A DNA stretch of 37,264 nucleotides. Origin: Frankiaceae bacterium (GTDB taxonomy: Bacteria; Actinomycetota; Actinomycetes; JAFAQI01). Below, one piece after another: positions 33,395 to 37,264 of this stretch (the stretch's first letter is position 1; each line of letters begins with the position of its first letter). The stretch spans positions 1-37,264 of the forward strand of contig JAICMG010000010.1 in assembly GCA_025929365.1 (NCBI GenBank), written 5' to 3'. The notes under the pieces were generated by a model, which was given only the letters and a program-made list of their open reading frames with translations, had not been told where the DNA came from and ran no database searches. Made by a program: the position numbers and the translations under genes.

Positions 33395-33502
33395 GGGTCC
33401 ATCGGACCCCGGCCAACCCCATAGGTGTTCCCGGAGAGCACACCGCGATAGCTCGCGCCCGCTTGAGCGGAGAGCGAAACCACTCGCCATCGCGGTTGGC
33501 CG
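33395..33502 (-). promoter_or_regulatory. Possible structured 5' leader of terC
   Basis: On the minus strand CGGCCAACC (33502-33494) pairs over 9 bp with GGTTGGCCG (33418-33410), closing about 75 nt that holds smaller hairpins (CCGCT/AGCGG, GGTGT/ACACC). Directly next comes GGGTCC-GAT-GGACCC (33409-33395), 24 nt before the start codon. Position before a metal-transporter gene suggests regulation by RNA structure. The conserved bases of the manganese (yybP-ykoY) riboswitch are not seen. Confidence 0.35.
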
Positions 33503-33544
33503 TCGCGAACGCGTTCGGCGCCTACGTGGACCGACGAAGCGTGG

Positions 33545-33617
33545 CGCGCTCGGAGGGACTCGAACCCCCAACCTTCTGATCCGTAGTCAGATGCTCTATC
33601 CGTTGAGCTACGAGCGC
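33545..33617 (-). tRNA. tRNA-Arg (anticodon ACG)
   Basis: The reverse complement folds as a cloverleaf. The 7-bp acceptor is GCGCTCG/CGAGCGC, the D-stem GCTC/GAGC, the anticodon stem TCTGA/TCAGA with loop CTACGGA (anticodon ACG), and the T-arm has TTCGAGT between GGGGG and CCCTC. CCA is not encoded. The ACG anticodon, read as ICG, decodes CGU/CGC arginine. Its 3' end faces the terC cluster. Confidence 0.95.
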
Positions 33618-33709
33618 TGGAGCATCGGACAGTGTAGTGGGCGGCTCAGGACGGCGACCTCGGCGTTGGGATGGACGCTGCAGGAGCGGTTCAATCCTGC
33701 CGACCTGCT

Positions 33710-33739
33710 TTTACAGGACAACCTTCCAGCCCCTACCGT
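33710..33739 (+). promoter_or_regulatory. Candidate promoter for the deacetylase gene
   Basis: TTTACA (33710-33715) and TACCGT (33734-33739), 18 nt apart, fit an actinobacterial housekeeping -35 and the TAnnnT -10. They lie 50-80 nt before the deacetylase ATG in the gap after the tRNA gene. Confidence 0.35.
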
Positions 33740-33790
33740 CGTCTACCGCACGTCCACTTCCCCAACGAACGACACAGGTCAACCGAGCAC

Positions 33791-34849
33791 ATGTCGCAGT
33801 TCCCGGGTCCCGCGCGCCCGTCCCGCCGAGGTTTCGTCGGCGGGCTCATCGTCGTGGCGGTCGCCGGCACCGCTGAGCTGGTGCGAATCGTGACGCGAGG
33901 CAGCAGCGCTCAGCCGGTCGGCTCGCCGCGGGGGCTTTCCCCGCGCGTGGTCAGGCTGCTCACCGGAAGCAGCCGGCCGCAGCCGGCCTCGCCGAGCGCT
34001 ACCCCGAGCCACTCCGCCTCACCGGCGCCGAGTCCCGCGCATCACCATGCGCCGGTTCCTCACCACCGCGCCGGTCATACCCACCATGCCGGCAGCCGGC
34101 ATGACCACTCGAGCCACCACCTGACCAAGCAGGAGCGCCGGGCGCGCGAGCACGTGACACTGCCGCCGGCTCAGCTTCGAGTGCGCACCGGTCCGGCCTA
34201 CCGCGTCGACCAGCTGATCCCGAACGCGCCGCAACAGGCGATCGCCTTGACCATCGACGACGGGCCGGACCCCGAGTACACCCCCGACGTGCTCCGGCTG
34301 CTCGACCGGTATCAGACAGTGGCGTCCTTCTGCGTCGTCGGAATCCACGCCGACGCATACCCGAAGCTGGTCCGTGACATCGCCCGCGCGGGCCACGTGA
34401 TCGTGAACCACAGCTACACGCACGCGTTGCCGTTCAACAAGCTGCCCGAGAAGCGGATCGTCACCGAGATCACCAGGACGCAGCGCGCCATCGAACGCGC
34501 GGCCGGCGTGACACCTCAGCTTTTCCGGGCGCCGGGCGGCGACTGGTCGCGGTTCATCCTCCGCGCCTGTGCGTCGTACGGCCTCGAGCCGCTCGACTGG
34601 GACCTCGACCCGCGCGACTGGGCGCGACCCGGCACCAAGAAGATCACCCGCCGGATGCTGCGCGCACGCCCCGGCGAGATCGTGCTGTGCCACGACGGCG
34701 GAGGCAACCGCATCGAGACGGTTCGCGCGCTGCGCAAGGTGCTGCCCAAGTGGCAGAACAAGGGCCTTCAGACGATCCCGCTCGCGATCACGCCGCACTA
34801 CACATCCAGTGGCTCGAGCCCGTCACCCTCATCGAGCCCCACCTCATAG
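33791..34849 (+). CDS. Exported polysaccharide deacetylase (NodB domain)
   Basis: A 352-residue exported protein. The N-terminus SRRGFVGGLIVVAVAG resembles a twin-arginine signal. A low-complexity Pro/Ser/His spacer (residues 60-125, with runs such as AHHHAPVPHHRAGHTHH) may cross the cell wall or bind metal. The NodB domain has TIDDGPDPEYTPDV (catalytic base and metal Asp), HSYTH (metal His), FRAPGGDWS and VLCHDGGG (catalytic His), so deacetylation of peptidoglycan or other N-acetylated glycan is likely. A second low-complexity Ser/Pro tail ends it. ATG 33791 gives the signal; the longer frame from 33671 lacks sense. Ribosome site is weak. Confidence 0.9.
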   Translation: MSQFPGPARPSRRGFVGGLIVVAVAGTAELVRIVTRGSSAQPVGSPRGLSPRVVRLLTGSSRPQPASPSATPSHSASPAPSPAHHHAPVPHHRAGHTHHAGSRHDHSSHHLTKQERRAREHVTLPPAQLRVRTGPAYRVDQLIPNAPQQAIALTIDDGPDPEYTPDVLRLLDRYQTVASFCVVGIHADAYPKLVRDIARAGHVIVNHSYTHALPFNKLPEKRIVTEITRTQRAIERAAGVTPQLFRAPGGDWSRFILRACASYGLEPLDWDLDPRDWARPGTKKITRRMLRARPGEIVLCHDGGGNRIETVRALRKVLPKWQNKGLQTIPLAITPHYTSSGSSPSPSSSPTS

Positions 34850-34859
34850 CCTGACGGCC

Positions 34860-37264
34860 ATGACGGCCGAGAGGGCGGCGTTCGCGCCGCTGCACGACGA
34901 CGTGCGCCGGCTCGGCGCGCTGCTGGGGCAGGTCGTCGCGGAATCCGACGGCACCGATCTGTACGACGACGTCGAGCGGTTGCGACGCGCGTGCCGCGAT
35001 GCACGACGCGGCGAGCCGAACGACGACCCGGCCGCTCTGGTCGCCGGCCTCCCCCTTGAACAAGCCGAGCGCGTCGCACGCGCGTTCACCGTCCTCTTCC
35101 ACCTGGTGAACCTCGCCGAGGAGCGACATCGGGTACGGGTCTTGCGCAGCCGCGACAGGGACGGCGGCACTCCGGCTGCCGACTCGATCGCGGGGGCGGT
35201 CGCCGCGCTCGGCGTGGACGGCGCAGTCACCGCACTCCGTGAGATGGAGCTGCATCCCGTCCTCACGGCGCACCCCACTGAGGCGCGCCGTCGCGCGGTG
35301 GTCACCGCCGTCCACCGCATCGCCCACGAGCTCGACCGAAGCGACGACCCGCGGATCGGCGACAGCGAGCGGCACGACGCCGACCGCCGGCTCCGTGAGG
35401 AGATCGCGACGCTCTGGCGCACCGCCCTGTTGCGCGGCCACAAGCTCGATCCGCTCGACGAAGTCCGCGCCACGATGGCGGTGTTCGACGAGACCTTCTT
35501 CCGCCTCGTCCCGAGCCTCTACCGCGCCACCGAAGCCGCCGTCGGTGGCGACGGCAAGACCGCAGCCGTGACGCCGGCCTACCTGCGGCTCGGATCCTGG
35601 GTCGGCGGGGACCGCGACGGCAACCCGCACGTCACGGCGGAGCTCACCCGGGAGACGTTGGAGATCCAGGCCGACCACGTGCTTCGGGCGCTGGAGAACG
35701 CGGCAACCCGCATCGGTCGAGGCCTGTCGCAAGCAAGGGAGCTCGCGCCGCCCAGTCGCGAGCTCGTCGCCGTCCTCGAGGCCGACGCGAGCCGCTATCC
35801 CAAGGCGGTCGCCGCGATCGTGCAGTCGGCCGCGGATCAGCCACACCGGCAGAAGCTGATGCTCGCGGCGGAGCGGATCCGCGCGACGCGCACCCGTGAC
35901 GCCGACCTTGCGTACCGCTCGCCGAGCGAGCTGCTCGCCGACATCCGGCTGGTGCAAGCCTCACTCGCCGAGGCAGGGGCGGCACGAAGCGCGTACGGCG
36001 AGCTGCAGCACCTCGCCTGGCAGGTCGAGACCTTCGGCTTCCATCTCGCCGAGCTCGAGGTGCGGCAGCACAGCGCGGTCCACGCCGCCGCGCTCGCCGA
36101 TCTCGAGGCCCACGACGGCAGCCCGACCGAGGACATGACACGGGAGGTGCTCGCCACGATCCGCGTGATCGCCGCCTTGCAGGACCGCTGGGGCGTACGG
36201 GCATGTCACCGCTACGTCGTGTCGATGTGCTCCAGCGCCGACGACCTGGCGGCAGTCCGCCGGCTGGCCCGCTACGCGCTCGGCGACCGGGCGGAGGAGA
36301 TCGAGCTGTCCGTCGTCCCGCTGTTCGAGACCGGTGCCGACCTCCGTGGATGCACCGGCGTGCTCGACGAATGGCTCACCACTCTTCCTGCGCCACCGAC
36401 CCGGCTCGAGGTGATGCTCGGCTACTCCGACTCCGCGAAGGACATCGGGCCGCTGTCGGCGAACCTGCTGCTGTACGACGCGCAGGCTGCCCTCGCCGAC
36501 TGGGCGCAGCGCCACGACATCGCACTCACGCTGTTTCACGGCCGCGGCGGCTCGCTCGGCCGCGGCGGCGGCCCGGTCAACCGCGCGATCCTCGCCCAGC
36601 CGCCGGGAAGCGTCGCGGGGCGCTTCAAGGTGACCGAGCAGGGCGAGGTCATCCACGCGCGCTACGGCAACCCGCAGATCGCCGAACGCCATCTCGAGCA
36701 GGTCGCGGCCGCGGTGCTGCAGTCGGGGACCGCGGCAATCGCGGACCGAAACGTCGCGGCGGCGACCCGCTTCGCCGACCTCGCCGCCACGATGGAGGCC
36801 GCCGGACGCGTGGCGTACCGCGAGCTGGTCGAGACCGAGGGCTTCGCCGACTACTTCGCGCGCGTCAGCCCGCTGGAGGAGCTCTCCGACCTCGCACTCG
36901 GCTCGCGGCCCGCACGCCGGCCCGGCGGCAGCGGGCTCACCCTCGCCGACCTGCGCGCAATCCCCTGGGTGTTCGCGTGGTCCCAGACCAGGTGCAACCT
37001 GACCGGTTGGTTCGGGCTCGGGTCGGGCATGGCGGCCGCCCCGATCGACGAGCTGCGGACGGCATATGCGGAATGGCCGCTGTTCACGGCACTGATCGAC
37101 AATGCCGAGATGTCGCTCGCGAAGACCGACCGGACGGTTGCTGAGCGCTACCTCGCGCTGGGCGACCGGCCCGATCTGACTCAACGGATTCTCGCCGAGC
37201 TCGACCTCACGACGTCGCTGGTGCTGGCCGTCCTCGACGTGCCGCGGCTGCTCGCCAGCCGCCG
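34860..37264 (+). CDS. ppc: Phosphoenolpyruvate carboxylase (3' end outside window)
   Basis: At least 801 residues of PEP carboxylase, which makes oxaloacetate from PEP and bicarbonate to refill the TCA cycle. Catalytic segments are VLTAHPTEARRR (active His), GSWVGGDRDGNP, GYSDSAKDIGPL and FHGRGGSLGRGGGP, with the essential Arg and Lys in place, and FKVTEQGEVI. The usual length is about 880-930 residues, so only the C-terminal part is missing. ATG 34860 lies 10 nt after the deacetylase stop with no good ribosome site, and the two may be co-transcribed. Confidence 0.95.
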   Translation, partial: MTAERAAFAPLHDDVRRLGALLGQVVAESDGTDLYDDVERLRRACRDARRGEPNDDPAALVAGLPLEQAERVARAFTVLFHLVNLAEERHRVRVLRSRDRDGGTPAADSIAGAVAALGVDGAVTALREMELHPVLTAHPTEARRRAVVTAVHRIAHELDRSDDPRIGDSERHDADRRLREEIATLWRTALLRGHKLDPLDEVRATMAVFDETFFRLVPSLYRATEAAVGGDGKTAAVTPAYLRLGSWVGGDRDGNPHVTAELTRETLEIQADHVLRALENAATRIGRGLSQARELAPPSRELVAVLEADASRYPKAVAAIVQSAADQPHRQKLMLAAERIRATRTRDADLAYRSPSELLADIRLVQASLAEAGAARSAYGELQHLAWQVETFGFHLAELEVRQHSAVHAAALADLEAHDGSPTEDMTREVLATIRVIAALQDRWGVRACHRYVVSMCSSADDLAAVRRLARYALGDRAEEIELSVVPLFETGADLRGCTGVLDEWLTTLPAPPTRLEVMLGYSDSAKDIGPLSANLLLYDAQAALADWAQRHDIALTLFHGRGGSLGRGGGPVNRAILAQPPGSVAGRFKVTEQGEVIHARYGNPQIAERHLEQVAAAVLQSGTAAIADRNVAAATRFADLAATMEAAGRVAYRELVETEGFADYFARVSPLEELSDLALGSRPARRPGGSGLTLADLRAIPWVFAWSQTRCNLTGWFGLGSGMAAAPIDELRTAYAEWPLFTALIDNAEMSLAKTDRTVAERYLALGDRPDLTQRILAELDLTTSLVLAVLDVPRLLASR

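Noticed and set aside
33395-33502. Manganese (yybP-ykoY) riboswitch before terC
   Set aside because: The conserved loop bases of that class are not visible on the minus strand; only generic stem structure is seen.
36203-37144. 313-codon plus-strand frame inside the right-hand region
   Set aside because: Out of frame with the continuous PEP carboxylase frame, which carries all catalytic motifs and runs to the window edge.

Overview
The window is very GC-rich, uses GTG starts freely and carries a SigD/ShbA-type sigma factor, a class III nucleotidyl cyclase, many TetR regulators and dense beta-oxidation genes. Together these point to a free-living actinobacterium (class Actinomycetia). The genus cannot be fixed from the sequence alone. 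Nearly all long antisense ORFs are GC-driven shadows of real genes.

Layout. 1-2.4 kb: a gene tail with a strong hairpin, then a divergent MFS exporter/TetR pair sharing a palindromic operator. 2.5-4.9 kb: a membrane GGDEF-EAL protein. 5.0-9.6 kb: a same-strand run with an APH-type kinase, a DUF6285 protein and an acyl-CoA dehydrogenase (the LvaA-LvaB-LvaC arrangement for 4-hydroxyacyl-CoA), a class III cyclase and a crotonase-fold protein. 9.6-11.5 kb: an autoregulatory TetR, a diiron-type MBL protein and an SRPBCC protein. 11.6-15.5 kb: a secreted G1-type glutamic peptidase, a TLP1-like thiolase homologue, a secreted HExxH protein and a secreted Gly/Pro-rich protein. 15.6-21.0 kb: a SigD/ShbA-like sigma factor, a stub of what looks like its anti-sigma gene, and three tandem chemoreceptor paralogues on the opposite strand. 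21.1-25.1 kb: an SCP2-type thiolase, double-hotdog MaoC, acyl-CoA dehydrogenase and TetR operon with an upstream palindrome. 25.1-27.4 kb: a PPOX protein divergent from a UbiB-like kinase, plus a small membrane protein.

27.5-33.4 kb is the most unusual part. A minus-strand cluster reads terC, dedA, histidine kinase, universal stress protein, a 69-aa C2H2 finger protein, then homologues of F-type ATP synthase subunits a and b with no subunit c or F1 gene. A convergent OmpR-type response regulator closes the block. It suggests an envelope, metal or energy-stress module using a spare F0 stator/half-channel.

33.5-37.3 kb: tRNA-Arg(ACG), a secreted polysaccharide deacetylase, and phosphoenolpyruvate carboxylase running off the right edge. 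Two long intergenic inverted repeats (about 8.5 and 11.5 kb) share a loop-side motif and look like one family of non-coding element.
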